Shown here one piece after another: positions 23,321 to 36,945 of a stretch of DNA of 64,000 nucleotides (positions are counted from its first letter, which is position 1; every line of letters begins with the position of its first letter). This DNA comes from Polytrichum commune. Taxonomy: Eukaryota > Streptophyta > Polytrichopsida > Polytrichales > Polytrichaceae. Location of the stretch: assembly GCA_950295325.1 (NCBI GenBank), contig OX485803.1, forward strand, positions 11,904,001 to 11,968,000, read 5' to 3'. A program made the translations under genes and the position numbers. The notes under the pieces were generated by a model. The model saw only the letters and a list, made by a program, of their open reading frames with translations, was not told the origin of the DNA and did not search any database.

Positions 23321-26300
23321 ATGCATACACAATACAATGAAATCTTCTAAAACATGCCCCAACTATATACTCCAAAGCTTACCAAACTTCATTAATTACA
23401 CCGAACACTTACTGTTATATTATCATTGACATCTATTCATCCATATATTATCCAAAGATGATAAAACTTTCAATTGCGCCAAATATCCATAACAATGGAA
23501 ATTTATCTTCCATATATCCTAGAAGTTCATATATAGCTTAGAGTTTATGATTTAGATATAAAGGTTTAAGAAATCATGATGTTGTAATACATGAACCCTT
23601 TAATAAGCAGTTATATAAGCATATACATAAGTATGTATATAGAAATTTACAAATTCATATTTGTTTCGTGGAAGTTTTTCAAAGACATCTGAAAGTATTC
23701 TAATATTGTAATTTGAGTGTGGATATTGGGTGTGGGTATTTGGTATTCTAGGTCTAAATTTCCAAATCATGTGTCATGTAATTTTTTCCAAATTTTCTAT
23801 GCCTAGTTTTTCAATGGTTAATTTAGATTTATTATTTAAAACTTAACATGTTGTAATATAATAAGTCAATTTCTCTAATCTATCTATCTATCTATCTATA
23901 TGTGTTTTGCAACTTGTATTTTGAGTTTTCTAAGATTATAATATTATAACATGAGTGTGGATAGCAGGTCATGAATATTGGGCGGGTATTCTATGGAGGG
24001 TATTTGGTATTTCTAGGTGAATTTTTCAAACCTAATTGGCACAAAGGGTTTGAATTTCCCACATATATATTTAGAAAGTAAAAGCTACTATAAGCAACTA
24101 CATAACCAAGGTTTTCAACCCCATCCACACCTCATTAAGCCATTTTCATATATATACATATGTAGACAAAGTAAATAATACTATAGAAATTATAAGAATT
24201 TCACGTGGGTATAAAGCCCCTTTGTCCATGTGGTGTGAAGTTTGACCCCTATGATAGTGAGTCTTAGAGGTTTGACAAACCATTGCTTTCTCATGTACAT
24301 GTTGCAAACGTGAGTGTGAAAAAGGTTGTAGATAGCACATTGGACCTTCATATGTTATTGATGGGGTGTCATTATTGAAACTTTGCCCCAGTGGACAAAG
24401 CCAACAAACCCACAAGGGGCATGTTTTTTAACATGAATGGATGAGAGGTATGGTCTTATGTTGTAGTTTTCTCTTGCCACCTTTCGATGTACAACACCAT
24501 AGCGGAAGGTGGAAACAAGAATATCCACATGATGGTAAGGTGTTTTCATAGTACAATGGGCATTCAAAATAATAGCCAATTGACGGTAAATGTGATGAAG
24601 TAACCAGAGCAAGTTGACCATAATATTTTGACCGTAAAATTGGAGTGAGCATGCAATCAATTATGTTCAAGCTAACAAGTGTGGGATGTTTCATCTTTTG
24701 AGGGATTCGTTATACAATTTGAAATACAAGAAGTACAACACCTTACTTTCATGGAAGGTGTATTACACATGCGGTGTAAATACCTTACGTATGTGCGGGG
24801 GAAGAAGTTATGTGAGACATGGAAACATTAAACTCTTGAAATCTATACACATAATATTTGAATCTACATGTGTAGTTACAGTAAGAGTGTGACATCTACT
24901 AGGTAACACCCTCTAGGTAAACCTTGTTTACCTTGGTATTATTTGTTGTTTTGGCCCGAGGGGGGGGGGATTGGCTCATGAAAGTCATAATAATATGCAT
25001 AAGGCACTTTGAATTAATACCCCTAATATGTATGTAAGTATTGTAGCGAAAACCAACAATATATTTATAAGTGTAGTCTATATACTCAGATCAAGAATGT
25101 ATATCAATTATTGAATGCTAATGAACTAAACCCCTACTTTGCATGTAGAAAGTTTAGGTCATTCGTAAAATTTGCCTTTACTATACGTACCACGAAAACA
25201 TCATTTTAAAGCACCTTGGAATCTTTCACAACAACCAAAACAAATGATAGGAGATGAGATGTGGTGGATGACAAAGTGACTGATGGATGAACCAAAAATT
25301 TATAGTGTCATATTTTAGAGGCCATGTTTGAGACTTGCAAGATTTTAAGTGTGTTCATATGATTTTAAGAAATGGTATCCATGCCCTATGTATATCATGC
25401 AAGGTAATGTCATAAATATTCCATTTCATATACCCACGTGGGTTGAGATGGCTATTGTGAGCGGCTCTTGAGGATCTTTAGATTGCAAGATAAGGCAATG
25501 CTAATTTGTTGAAACCCATATGCATACCCCTCAAAATTATGTGGGAGATTCAAAGCGTCACATCTGCACCTCATACATATCTCTAAAAAAAAATGAATTC
25601 TATAATGCTTCTTGTTTTACCTTAGTAAATTTTGTGCCCATCCTTAAGTATCAAAGAATTAAACACACAACACTAGAAAAAATGGAGTATACTAGGTTCC
25701 AAATATGTGACTCATGGTGAAATTAGACTCTTGGAATCTATGTGTATTATTGTCAAAACTACATGACTAGTTACATTTGGAATGTGGTAAGTAACCTCGA
25801 ACACGTTCTACAAATTGAAATAACTACATCACAAGTACACAATGGTTTCCTCGGTATTAATATTTGACATTTACATACATTTATGATGCACAACCTTATA
25901 AACCCCTAGTACATGCCATTGCCCCCACATGTCCAAGATGCGGACTTGTACAATTCCTCTTGGTGACGTCAAGCACTCGTCCTCATGTCTAGTTTCAAAA
26001 CTCCGGGCCTTGTGATCGGTGTGAAATTTCCTTTTTTATCCCCCTCCCCCCCCCCCCCCCCACCCCACACACACACAAGGCCCCACCACCTCCCTTGTGT
26101 TTCCAAAGGCATATATTTGTGTCAACTAGCAACTATGATACGAAGAAGTTAGAAGCGTCCATATGAGAGGGGGGGGGCGGTTTTGTGCTACATTCCATCA
26201 TGTAGTCTTTAGGTTGCATGGTCCAACATTGCCATGTGATAGCACACATGACAACTTCACGGGTTGTGGGGCTTTGGCTGCTATAGTGCCAATGGACTCT

Positions 26301-26335
26301 ACCTTAACACCCACTAATTATTAGGTAAGAAACAT
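23321..26335. other. No gene; simple repeats and weak old duplication
   Basis: AT-rich. It contains (CTAT)n at about 23880-23900, G9-10 near 24961 and a poly-C tract at about 26041-26062. Segments at about 24690-24960 and 25620-25860 look like an old, diverged direct repeat (shared TTAAACTCTTGAAATCTA-like and TAGTTACA blocks). No protein family was recognised. Confidence 0.35.
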
Positions 26336-26491
26336 GAGTCTAATGACACGATCCACAACAACCAAAATGACATCGTGTCACTCATACCGGCTCACAAGGG
26401 ACAAATAATGGAATTGCCTTATGACAAACATGTGAATCGGTCCAAATGACACGATGTGATTTTGGTCAATTTGAATTGTGTCATTTAGATC
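26336..26491. repeat. Short inverted repeat, MITE-like hairpin
   Basis: Left arm 26336-26390 and right arm 26441-26491 are imperfect reverse complements (TCTAATGACACGATCC / GGATCTAAATGACACAAT and ACCAAAATGACATCGTGTCA / its partner). The whole unit is about 156 bp. No certain target-site duplication. Confidence 0.5.
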
Positions 26492-29270
26492 CATACCTTC
26501 TTGAAGTGTAATGTGGACATGATAATAGAATATTATATATTATTACTCACTTGGTGGAGGAGTTGAATGCACTAGTTCATAAAAGGATATTTCCAACACA
26601 ATCTACTTGACATAATGTTATCTAGGTTTCATCAAAACATCACATTTTGTGTGAAAAAAGTTTGATTGACACACATTTGAATAAAGTCAAACCCAAAGAT
26701 TTTGCCGATTGGACACACACTTCACATGGATCATATGATTGTTTATTGAGTCATGGGTGACACATATCAAACGGGCTATCGTAAAAAATACCCCTTTTTA
26801 AAATGAGTCAAATATAATTATGTGATGGAAATCAAAGAGAGCAACATACATGTTCCTTTGATAAGATGACTTTACGGAAGTGCGAAATCAATTTCATGAA
26901 GGTTCCACACTACTTCGTGAACCTTCCAATCCATGTTACCGGAGTGTACTATCAATTTCATGAACCTTTTAAATTAGTTCATCATTCTTTTATGCCGACT
27001 TGACGTGGAACACACCTCAATTTTATGATAGTGGACCTTTACCTTTAGCAACTTCACGAATCTTCCAAACCAATTTTATAAATCTTTCAAACCAAGCAGT
27101 ATTTAGATTTTTAACTTCCTCGTTTTGCATTCTTTGCCTTCTCAATTCACAACATCTGGTTGTTGGTGAGAGCCTCCAAACATTGTCTTCATTCTAGGTG
27201 TGACAATAGAGTAAAGTTGGAAGCAACTTTGTGTGCCTGGATACAACTCTCTAGTTCAGTAGCAGTGATACAATTCTCTAGTCTCTAGTGTGTTGATCCA
27301 TTCTATAGCATGCTTGGGTTCCTCTCACAAGGTTTTGTAATGGTTCCCTACCTCAAGGCCTCTTTTGCACAACTCAACAAAAGTGATAGTTTGTTTTGTC
27401 TTCTGCTTGAATCTATACTATAACACGATATTGTATCTTGCTTACAAGATTGTTTACTCAAAGATTGAAAATTAGCATTTAATGTAACGTTCTGAAAGTC
27501 AAATCTCATGTGATTTAGGTGCTATATGAGAATAGAAAAGCACGTGATCTACTAGAGCTCGTGTCTTCAAATATATTGGGTCACTGAAATCAACCTTTTA
27601 CTTGTTCTAAGAAAAGAAAAAGAAAAAATGACGCATGCATATAAATACTAGCATGAATATGAGCCCGTTGGCCTTACACTGTTCATGGTATTCCGTGATG
27701 CAACGTACAGTGTTATACCTCCTTTAGGGGGTGGACTCTGGTGATGTACTAGTTATCCCAATTTGTTAAGGTGGGGTACATGTGTTTGTTTGTTGTCTAG
27801 TTTTCTCTTGTTTAATACTAGATATGTGAGGTATTTGATAGAGTTTTGGTGTATGTCTTTGCTTGTTCCATTGATTGCTCCTGCATCTACCTTAGAACAA
27901 AAAGAGTGTAGGTGTAAATCCTCAATACAAAATCCTATGCAACTTAGCAAAATTAGAATCTACTCAAACAAACCTAACAATGACATAGTTGTGTTGTGCC
28001 TTCTCTTCATGCCCAGGTTACTGCTACACTTACATGGAGCTGCATCAATTTTTCCGCATTCTCTTTCTTCACATGTTTTGATCCTCGCTTGTGTTTGTTT
28101 GTGTTTATGCTACTGTTGTAAACAATAACACCCTTGTCATTGCATCACTCTTTGAAGTTTACTTGTATTGTCCACACTTTATTTCTTTCATAAAGCCTCA
28201 TACAATATTTCAATTAAAGGGTATGTTCCATGTTGGTTAAGGTTTCAGTTGTGAGCAATTCAATTGTTCTACTATATTTATTTATTGATTGGAAGTAGTT
28301 GGAAACAATTCGTTCTGCGTTGCTTTGTATTGATTTGGGTTAGAACTATTGTCAATTATGCGTTATAGTTAGCTTTTTGTTTGATTAGGGTTATAGTTTC
28401 TTCTTCTAATTTTGTTCAATTCAATAGCTATGCCTAGTTGCCGCATAGATATAACTACATAGATGATGCACTTCGCTCACAAATCATACATTCTATTTTA
28501 ATGAGGGCTTATCTTATGTTGACCCAAGTGAACGTTATGGTTATCCTCATGAAACTATTAGAAACATAGCCTAAGATTTTGAAGAAAATGCTCAATTAGT
28601 GCTCCAGGAAACTCCATTGAGAACTTAGGAAACCCTCTAGGAACCTTCAAAATCCCACACAAATGCTCTCATACGATGGGATGAACAATCAACCCCTTCA
28701 TCTTGCAAACATTGTTTTTTCATGTGCCCAAATTTCATATGTCGGAAGTTTTTTTTGAAGTTGCCCGAGCAGTTTCGTAGACCGTAGGATGGGGCTCTTG
28801 GATGTGGTATGCCCACAATCACATACCCTTCATTCACAGCGCCTCAGTGACATGGTATGACATGGGCCTTCATTGTCTTACCTTCATGGGAAGAAACTTA
28901 GATAATAAGAAGAAACGAACTCCAATACGAATAGTATGAATAATGCCAATATTTTTCAATGAATATTGCTTGGATGAACAATGCATCATGTGAATAATGC
29001 CGGGAATATAGAGTAGAGGTGTTGATAACCGATCACTTAAGAGAATATGCGCCATTTTTAGAGAAGTATCATGTGGTACAATTTTTTCTTGTGTAGGAGG
29101 ATTGCAAAGTTTTCAATAATTTTATTCCTTAAAGTATGATTGATGTGAATATTTGAAGCCAAAAGTTGGCTCGAACATATAACCAATGTCTAGAGTCTGC
29201 CATAAGCGCTCGTTTTGAGACAAATTCTTTCTCAATTTAGCACTCAAACCAAGGACATGTGTCACTGATA
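26492..29270. other. No gene recognised
   Basis: AT-rich. Related short phrases (TTCATGAA, CTTCACGAA, CCTTCCAAACC) recur at 26860-27100 without a clear period. The 121-codon ORF at 27763-28128 has no recognisable domain and is probably chance. Confidence 0.35.
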
Positions 29271-29490
29271 CTCCGTGGGTCCTTCCTTTGTCATAAGCTA
29301 GGATGACTCACAATGAAACATCATGTTAATTTATAATTGCTAGAGAATAACCGTATCTCATTAACATGCTCGCTTAAGCCCCTTTAATAAAGTTTAAACC
29401 TCCATTGTCTTCTTTTGATTTGAATATGATTGCTTTAGAGTTAAGAGATCTCAATCTCAATCATCTTCTTTCTCAATGTAAGGCTCATTA
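29271..29490. repeat. Interspersed repeat S, copy 1
   Basis: About 220 bp nearly co-linear with 38959-39178 in the same orientation, roughly 88-90 percent identical by eye (shared TTAATTTATAATTGCTAG, AAGAGATCTCAATCTCAA). It ends just before the gypsy integrase fossil. Confidence 0.75.
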
Positions 29491-30150
29491 ATGACATGGA
29501 AACCCATTTCCTCAACGAGGTCATCCTAGATATGACCACGAGGTTTCAAATTGATCATCGGAAGACCACACCTTACCACCCTCAAACAAATGGACAAGCT
29601 GAGAGGGTCAACCAGACGTTAGTAAGTATATTGTTGAAGACAATGCACGACTCTAACATCAAGTTACCGACAACGTTGTGGGCATACCGGACCACCTACA
29701 AAGTCATAACGCGAGCTACCATTTTTTTTCTAGTTTATAAAATTGAAGTCGTTTTGCCTATCGGGTTCAAAATATCTTCTCTTCGTGTTGCAATAAACAC
29801 CCGACTACGAGAGGATCAATTTGTGTATAATAAACTAATAATGTTGGAAAATTTAGATGAGGCAAGGAGGAGTTATGCTCAGCATGTTGAGACAATCCAA
29901 CATTGACAGAAGATTTTATTTCACCAAAATTATAAACTACGTGCTCTCTAACGGGGGATGTTGCTCTTATTATAAACTGCAAGGAACCTAGACTTTCTTA
30001 GCAAATTTGATGCAGTGTGATTAGGTCCATATTTTATAAAGGATTTTCTTTTCCCAACAACTCAATACAGTTGGAAACATTGAACGGAGAGTTGTTTCCG
30101 ACTCATATTTCAAGAAGTCATTGCAAGGAATATAAAATTTGATTCGTAAA
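29491..30150 (+). mobile_element. Ty3/gypsy fossil: integrase part
   Basis: Fragment of an LTR retrotransposon integrase, recognised by the HPQTNGQAERVN core motif and the WAYRTTYK block near 29690. Weak C-terminal similarity continues to about 30150. No LTR was identified on either side. It is partial and broken in several places, so an old copy. Confidence 0.7.
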
Positions 30151-32559
30151 CTTGCAGCTATTGTAGATATCTTTTGAAAAAAAAAAACAAATCAATATAT
30201 GTGTGACAATAAGGGTCCAAGGCATCCACTTGTGGATGCGAGTAGTGGAAGGAGATTGATGTTTAGGTTTGCACCAACCCGAGATCAAATCTTACTAGTT
30301 GCATAGACTAGTACTACTCCGAAATGAACTAGTGGTAAAGCAGGAAGTAAATCTATAGGATGGATACAAAGAATGTTTTCCTACGCGTATGTGAGTGGTT
30401 TCTTCTTATTTACTTTTTGATGGGATAGTCCACCTACATCTCATGTTGTTGACAAAATTATTTTAATTACTACATTACTACATTAGTACTTGTACGGAGG
30501 TAAAACGAGCAAGATATTTTGGATTGGTCCTCTAATGGTCACCATTTATGTGAGCCAAAAATCTTGATTCATCTAGTAGTTATAGCTAAAATGTTAGTCA
30601 ATGAGGGAGTTTAGAAATAATTGCCTTAGAATTTAATGTTAAGGTGCATTGTTAATGGGGCATGTTTGTTTCCAAATGGAAGTTAGATTGAAAAAAAAAA
30701 CTTTAAAGTTTAGAAAAAGTTAGTTTGGGTTGAAGAGCAGGTAAAGGCAATTATAAGACTTGTTCAAGAAAAGGATTTGTAAAGAGTGGAATAAAGATCA
30801 AATGGAAGGGGAACAAAGACCTTTTAAGAAGCAACCAAGGCAACAATAAGCATGTGATATTTGGGGTAAAAACAAGTTAATTGGATGAAAAGTAGTATGG
30901 TAAATGAAGGACCAACCTTTGCGTAGTAGAAAAATTAATCAAATTGGATAAATGATAAAGGAGGTTTGACAGCTAGGGTTCATGGGGTTGGCTTTGCTTA
31001 ACCACCTTTCCTCACTCTCATTGTTCTACTCTTTGTTATGATGTGTGTATGTGTAGATTCTCTTTCCCTTCCCTTTGGAGGTAGGTTTAGAATTTATGTT
31101 CTAGAAGTGAGGTCTTCTAAATCTTAGCGGTTGATGACATAATGTTCAAGTTATTACTTTGAATAAAAGACTCATCATTTTCTTATTGTAGATATCTTCT
31201 TTATTTTCCCATAGCCATTTTTGTGATTTGGTTGAGGGTGCAAGGTGTTATGGATTTCTAAAGTTGGAATACAAAGCACGGTGTTTATTTGGGTATCGGT
31301 TGTAGGATTAGACCTATTGGCTTCATGATAGCTTTGAGTTTTTATGTTGTATTTTTTTCCGACTAGATATTTTTCTAACTTTTGAGGGCCATCCTAAACG
31401 TATGATTTGATCAATTAGTGCGTTAGATATGAATATCTTAAGATTGAGTACATAGTTTTGGCGTTGTTGCTACTTATGTGCATTCAATCGATGTTGTTGT
31501 TTTGAGGTGAAGTGCACACCTAGTTTGATAAATTTTCCTTATAGAAAACTACAATTTTTTTTTGAGACTTGTATTGCGTGCATGAATTGAGTGGGATATA
31601 AATTATTGATGTTTTTTTCAAAGTTGAACATAGTTTCTAGGTTGCTAATTAGACTACATGCATTAAGTGAGGCTGCAGGATCCATGCGGGTTCATAATCC
31701 TAAGTTCATATTATTTTCTAGTAGATCTTTCTGTTAGCTTTCCAAAGGTGTATGGCAAGCTCCAATCCAAGTTATAATGAATTAGTTATGAACTTTTGAA
31801 GCTAGAGGTCTTGAAAGAAAGATTTTTCCGAGAAAATGGAAATGACCTGGGAATGTTGAACAAATGCGGTTAATGGGATGGATGTTAGGTGAATGAAGAG
31901 TGTAGGATAGATGAGAATCAATAGTGGATGCATTTTAAATGAATGAAGATGTAGGATGGATGAAAATCAACATTGGATGAATGTTTAGACGAATGAGAAT
32001 GGAATGACTGGATGAATGGACATTGTACCTTCAAGACCTCATAACTCTTGCATTTCTTGTATGGTTGGAGTGAGTTTTAGGTCTATAAAAAGTTCATGAC
32101 ATGTAGTAGTGGATTTTTTTTATAGTACATAAAAGTGATGTTTTGGCCATTGAATGAGGTCGGATTAGTAAAGCCATATTTTGGTATATGATATTAAAAA
32201 AAATAAAAAATTCTATTGCTTGGAGTCTAGTTAAGCTGTTGTGGTGTGATGAGGTGCTTTTGAGTAAGTTATCGAAAGAAAAAATATAAATCAATCATTA
32301 AAAATATAGGTTACCTATATGTGAGTGAAGTTAATCTACCAAACTACAAGACACAATCAATGTGGGTTAATTTGGCCGACATACACTTGATTCACTCCAT
32401 ACTATTTTTCTCGTCTTCTTCCATCATGTCTTCTCTATACGTATTCATTCATGTTGTGGGTTGTGTTATTGCAATTTGAGCAAGACTTTAATTGACACTA
32501 ATTCACATAATCACCTTCGTTTTGGCTTTTATGGCAAGCGACTCTTGTCCTAAACTTCG
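30151..32559. other. No gene; one minisatellite-like patch
   Basis: AT-rich. At about 31871-31990 GGATGGATG/GAATGAAGATGTAGGATG phrases repeat with a period near 55-60 bp, about two copies. No gene recognised. Confidence 0.4.
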
Positions 32560-33685
32560 GGCTACCTACAACCAATTCGTCTATTTTTTATTTAAGGGGT
32601 TTTAAGTCCTCAATATTATTGGCTTTCTTAGCATTCCCCTTTTCTTCTTCCTTCTTTGATCATCATCGTCAGAATAACTATTCGATTCTTCACTTGAATC
32701 ATCATTGCGCATTCTTTCCTTTTCATCTTGCCTATCTCCACTTTTCATGCGGAGGCCAATGCCTCTTTCAAGGTGTCACTTGGTAAAATATCTAAGTATT
32801 CTTTGTATTCTTTTCCTTATTCCATTTATGAACCAAGTCTTCTTAATTTGTTATGCGGGTGTGGGATGAATTTTTGCCGCTACCACCATTACACGTTTGT
32901 AGAACTCTTCTACAAATTCTCCTTTCTTTTGTTTTACATCCAATAGATTGTTGATGATTTCTCCTTTCGATTCGGTTGATGAGAGTCGTTGTATGAAAGC
33001 CATTCTTATGTCATCCCGATTCAAAAAGTGGTTGCTTGGGAATTGAGTGTACCATTCTAGTACTTTCTTTTTGAGGGTTACTGGAAACAACCTTAGCTTC
33101 TCAGCATTGGCCCCTTCTTGATTTGCTTGACATATGTTGATGAACTCTTGTATGTAGGTGTCAAGGTCTCTTTTCCCCTTCTAGGTAGGAAGAGGTGTCT
33201 TCTCCCTTCTAGGTATTAGCAATATATCTCCCAACATGGTGGTGTTTCTACTTTCTCCTCCTCCTCCAAGGTTTCTTCCGGAATTAGTTGTTCCACTACC
33301 AAATTGCCCACCTAAAGTGTTGAAGTTGTTTCCTCTTGTGTTTAAATTATAGTTTCCGAGGTTGAATCCTCCAGTGTCTCTTGGTTGAATATTTTCTCCC
33401 AAGATGTTGTTCTCACTTCCTTAAATGCCTTTACTTTTTGTAAGAAATTCTCAAATTTTTGGTTAACTTGTCTTGATGTTTTTTCTTCACTTTGAGTTGT
33501 TGTTGATTCTCCACTTGTGAGGGGTCCCTTGCCTACCTAGCTCCCTTTTGATTATTGTGCAAAATATAGATTTCGAGGATTCCCTTCTCTAGTCTTTGTT
33601 TAAAATGTTCCCACATGAGTGACGGAGTCTCCACTTCCTCCTTGGTTTCTACTAACCTCTGTGTCACTATCGGGTTTGTAGGATG

Positions 33686-34275
33686 CAGAGCCCAACATTT
33701 CCCTTCGAATTTGTACCCATACCCAGACCATGACCATCAGCAACGACCTATGCCCACCCATGCCCACCCATAGCATGACATGTGTCCACTCATGCCCACC
33801 CATGCCCACCCATAGCATGAATGTGTCCACCCATGCCCACCCATGCCCACCCATAGCATGAATGTGTCCACCCATGCCCACCCATGCTATTCAAATTGCG
33901 CCCATGTATTCAAAAATTGTGCCAATGTAGTCAACCTTGCCCAGTGGCTTTTGTATTTTGGAGCTTTCAACTTCACTACTTTAAGAGAAAGTCATAAGGG
34001 GTTAGTAGAGTAATCCAGCATGTAACACAGTCCGGTCCTCCACGCAACCGTCGAAAGCATTTGAATGAGAGCTCATTCAATATGCTTTGCTATAGCCCAT
34101 GCCCACCCACGAACAATAATATTGCACCCACGCCCACCCATGAAAAATAATATCGCACCCACGCCCACCCATGCCCGCCCATGAACATAATATCGCACCC
34201 ATGCCCACCCAAAACCCATGGGCATGGGTGGGCATGGGCATGGGCATGGGCATGGGCACCCAATGTTGGGCTCTG
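33686..34275. mobile_element. hAT-like non-autonomous element filled with a minisatellite, 590 bp
   Basis: Begins CAGAGCCCAACATT and ends with the perfect 14-bp reverse complement. GTAGGATG flanks both sides (33678-33685 and 34276-34283), an exact 8-bp target-site duplication as made by hAT transposases; CAGAG is a usual hAT start. The interior holds no transposase. Two minisatellite blocks dominate: about 33750-33895 (41-42 bp unit, three copies, CATAGCATGAATGTGTCC plus CCCATGCCCACC) and about 34097-34262 (CCCACGCCCACCCATG units with AATAATATCGCA). Confidence 0.85.
34200..34262 (-). repeat. G-rich/C-rich inversion with G-quadruplex potential
   Basis: Near the right end the repeat flips strand: C-rich CCCATGCCCACCC is followed after AAAACCCATG by GGGCATGGGTGGGCATGGG. 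The plus strand then carries at least six GGG runs with CAT or T loops (about 34217-34259), which fits the G3N1-7 quadruplex rule. Confidence 0.6.
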
Positions 34276-34450
34276 GTAGGATGGGCTTTGGTTTAAGTCT
34301 TCATTGATGCTTGAAGACGAAGGTGAAAGTGATCTAGACACTTCAAGCCCAACGGCTCTTTGCCTAGCTATTCTTTCGTAACGTTCAACTCACTCTTTCA
34401 TTTGTCTCTCAACTCTATCTTCTACGGTCTTGGGGTTTACGCCATGTTGC

Positions 34451-35627
34451 ATCCAAATGATGTGTTTACGTTTGGCCCATGGGGGGTGCACCTACACTTG
34501 ATTTATGTATATACGTGTGAGAACCCCCTATTTAATGGGGGGGGGGGGGGAGAGGGATATTTACCTTTTTTGTTGAATATTTTCCACCCTATAAGTAGTT
34601 AAATTTCTACTTGATAGTACTCTCTAACACCCTATCATTATATATAAATTTTAGATTCGCATAATTATAATCACCCTAGTGGAAATTTCGTGTGAACAAT
34701 TTGCACATACATTACGCATATAATGTACTATGCATACATTACATTGTGCAAATATTATTCTACACATTATAATCACACAAGCATCTTACTATAAACTTTA
34801 GCATATTGCATATAGTTCTTAAACTCCCAAAGAAACCCTAAATTAGCTAGCCAACCCTTCATCGTTGGATGACGGTATTTTTCATCCAAAGGCGATCGTT
34901 TCAACAAATCCATCCACATGTCCACATACTTGTTGCCTATTCCTCATCCAATGCCACTAATGGTAGATGATTTATGTGAACCTATAAAAAATCTAAACTT
35001 AATTCTATTAATGCTACTTTACATCTAGGTTTTATTTTTTAATAAAAAAAACACAACTTAAATCACACTGTACATTACATATAACTCCCAAATTCATATT
35101 TACAGGACCCTATTGTATATCTAAGAAGAATGGAAAAATTATGTGTTTTGAATAAAATCCACCCCATATTTTCTCACACGTGGTTTTCTACATTTTTGCC
35201 AGTGCCCCCCCCCCCTTGGTTTGGCCTCGGCCTCTCTCCTAGATGGTGGTGAACTACTCCGTTCTCCAGTGTTTTCCTCTTCATTGTACATTAACAATAC
35301 TTAGTACGATCTTAGATCACCCTAATTTGGCCCTCCCGGCCTAAACTATGTGCATCTATATTCACCTGTTCGCTAGTATATTACTTGGAGAAGCACACTA
35401 TTTTCATTGTGGTATTCTTCTTGTATGCAACTTAGTTCTCCCTTTCTACTGAATTGGATTTTCCTTGAGTAGACTCTTCTAGTTGTTCAACTTAGTCCTT
35501 CCTTGTTCACTACTCTTTAGCCTTCCTACACCGTTATGGAGATTGATCATTACTTGCTTGAAGTACAAATTGTAAAATAATCCTTCTTGTAGGTAATGGT
35601 AACCTCTATGACTTGTGGCATCCTTAG
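34451..35627. other. No gene recognised
   Basis: AT-rich with a poly-G tract at about 34538-34551 and a poly-C tract at about 35205-35216. Nothing else supported. Confidence 0.4.
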
Positions 35628-36260
35628 CCCACTTCCTTGGGTAGGTCATTTTATAAGATTTTTGTGCACCACGTGGGCAGAGGGGTATTTGTTTAAGGGT
35701 TGTTTACCTCCAAGGCACGAATTAAAAGCTCCCTATAAATGTTTAATCCTCCAAAATGGCCTATTTATTTGTACCCTACCATTACTTATAGTGCCCATGT
35801 CATTGCAATTTTTTGTAGTCTACATTCTTTTTAATTAAAATTAATTAATTAAAAAGTGTATGCAATGCAAAAGTGGTGGGAAAAAGCATGGAAACAAAAA
35901 AGCATAAAGCATAAAGCATTGCAAAAACTTATCATACAAGTGAAAGTTTTGTGCTTATCAAAAAAAATCTTACCGTGTGCAAAATATGTGTATCGTAACC
36001 ACATCACAAAAGAACAAGTGTGATAACATGATGCGTATCATTCCAAGACCATAATTTGAATGAAATCATACAACTACAAGAACACAAAGATACTTAAGTA
36101 TAATGTAGTTTAAAATTTACTATAAAATTTGTAATTTTATAGTCCATAGAATATGATCTTCATGCATCAAAAATGAAACTCACGGTGGAAACACAACAAG
36201 AGTGAGCATGCTTTCACAAACCCTACACCTGCTCCGTAAAAGTCTGACCCAAAGACAAAA

Positions 36261-36832
36261 AACCGCAACTATTGCAGTTATGCAAAAGTTCTATGGTTCC
36301 CTATAAGTTTGTGCAAGTGGGTTTAGGGTATGAAAAACAAAACAAACCTATGTATCCCATACCTTAATGTCCAATCATGCACCAAAGAATTTACAACAAA
36401 AGAATACAAACATTAAGATCTAAGAGTAGGGTTACCCATGCTTCCACATTGTCAACCGAACCATCACCATGATAGACAAAGTATTATCGCGGCCAACCTG
36501 ACTTGAGGTGCAAACGGATTGCATAGAGGTTTGTTACGTTGAGGCATGCAAAAGAGCTTGTATGAAGGCAGTCGGGCATCGGGTTATTCAAAACCCACGA
36601 CTTACACAACAACTCCATGTAGGTATCGAAGTTGTTGACAATTGCCAACCCCCGAAATGCATGCCGACGTGGAGGAAACGCAACGGCATCGGCTTGTGCG
36701 AGCTGAAATGCACCAAACTCCACCGTGTTGCCCATAAAAACCCACAACCATTGCAACTATGCAGAAGTTTTGTGGTTCCCTACAAAATTTGTGCATGTGG
36801 GTTTAGGGTATGCAAAACAAACAAACCTATGT
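36261..36832. repeat. Direct repeat inside the long hAT-like copy
   Basis: About 92 bp at 36261-36352 recurs at 36739-36832 (ATTGCAGTTATGCA.AAGTT, GGTTCCCTA, GTGGGTTTAGGGTATG). The repeats bracket the coding-like block at 36484-36735. Both carry GGGTTTAGGGTA, a telobox-like motif. Confidence 0.7.
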
Positions 36833-36945
36833 GACCCTGAGCGAGGTGTACATTTCCTCCTCAAACACCTTCAACTTGTTGTAATATTGCAGCGCAATAG
36901 CATCGCCCTTCATAGTCCACATCTTCATTTGAGTTGCCATCTATA
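36484..36945 (-). pseudogene. Exon-like coding fragments, possible captured host gene
   Basis: On the minus strand, ATG at about 36935-36930 opens MATQMKMWTMKGDAIALQ and continues EEEMYTSLRVT to a stop near 36830. It is preceded by GTTTATAG (possible acceptor). Further down, 36733-36484 stays open with GNTVEFGAFQLAQADAVAF and ends SGWPR. The two are separated by sequence ending TTTTGTAG, like an intron end. Higher GC and even residue use distinguish them from the surrounding element. Upstream (about 37015) a telobox AAACCCTAAACC on the plus strand resembles plant promoters of growth-related genes. No family was recognised; it might instead be remains of the element's own gene. Confidence 0.3.

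Larger units (their letters stand above)
32560..34450 (-). mobile_element. LTR-retrotransposon (probably Ty3/gypsy) gag fossil
   Basis: Minus-strand gag-type sequence, recognised by the FPVTLKKKVLEWYTQFP block at about 33090-33040 and the spacing of following aromatic residues. It is broken, partial and lacks identified LTRs and pol. A separate DNA element (33686-34275) is inserted within it, so that insertion is younger. Orientation is opposite to the integrase fossil at 29.5 kb, so they are not one co-linear copy. Confidence 0.55.

Noticed and set aside
33600-33881. 93-codon Gly/His/Trp/Met-rich ORF
   Set aside because: Translation of the CCCATGCCCACC minisatellite; a repeat artefact rather than a protein.
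33745-34262. CRISPR-like array
   Set aside because: Units are irregular, lack unique spacers and lie inside a TIR element; plant nuclear context.
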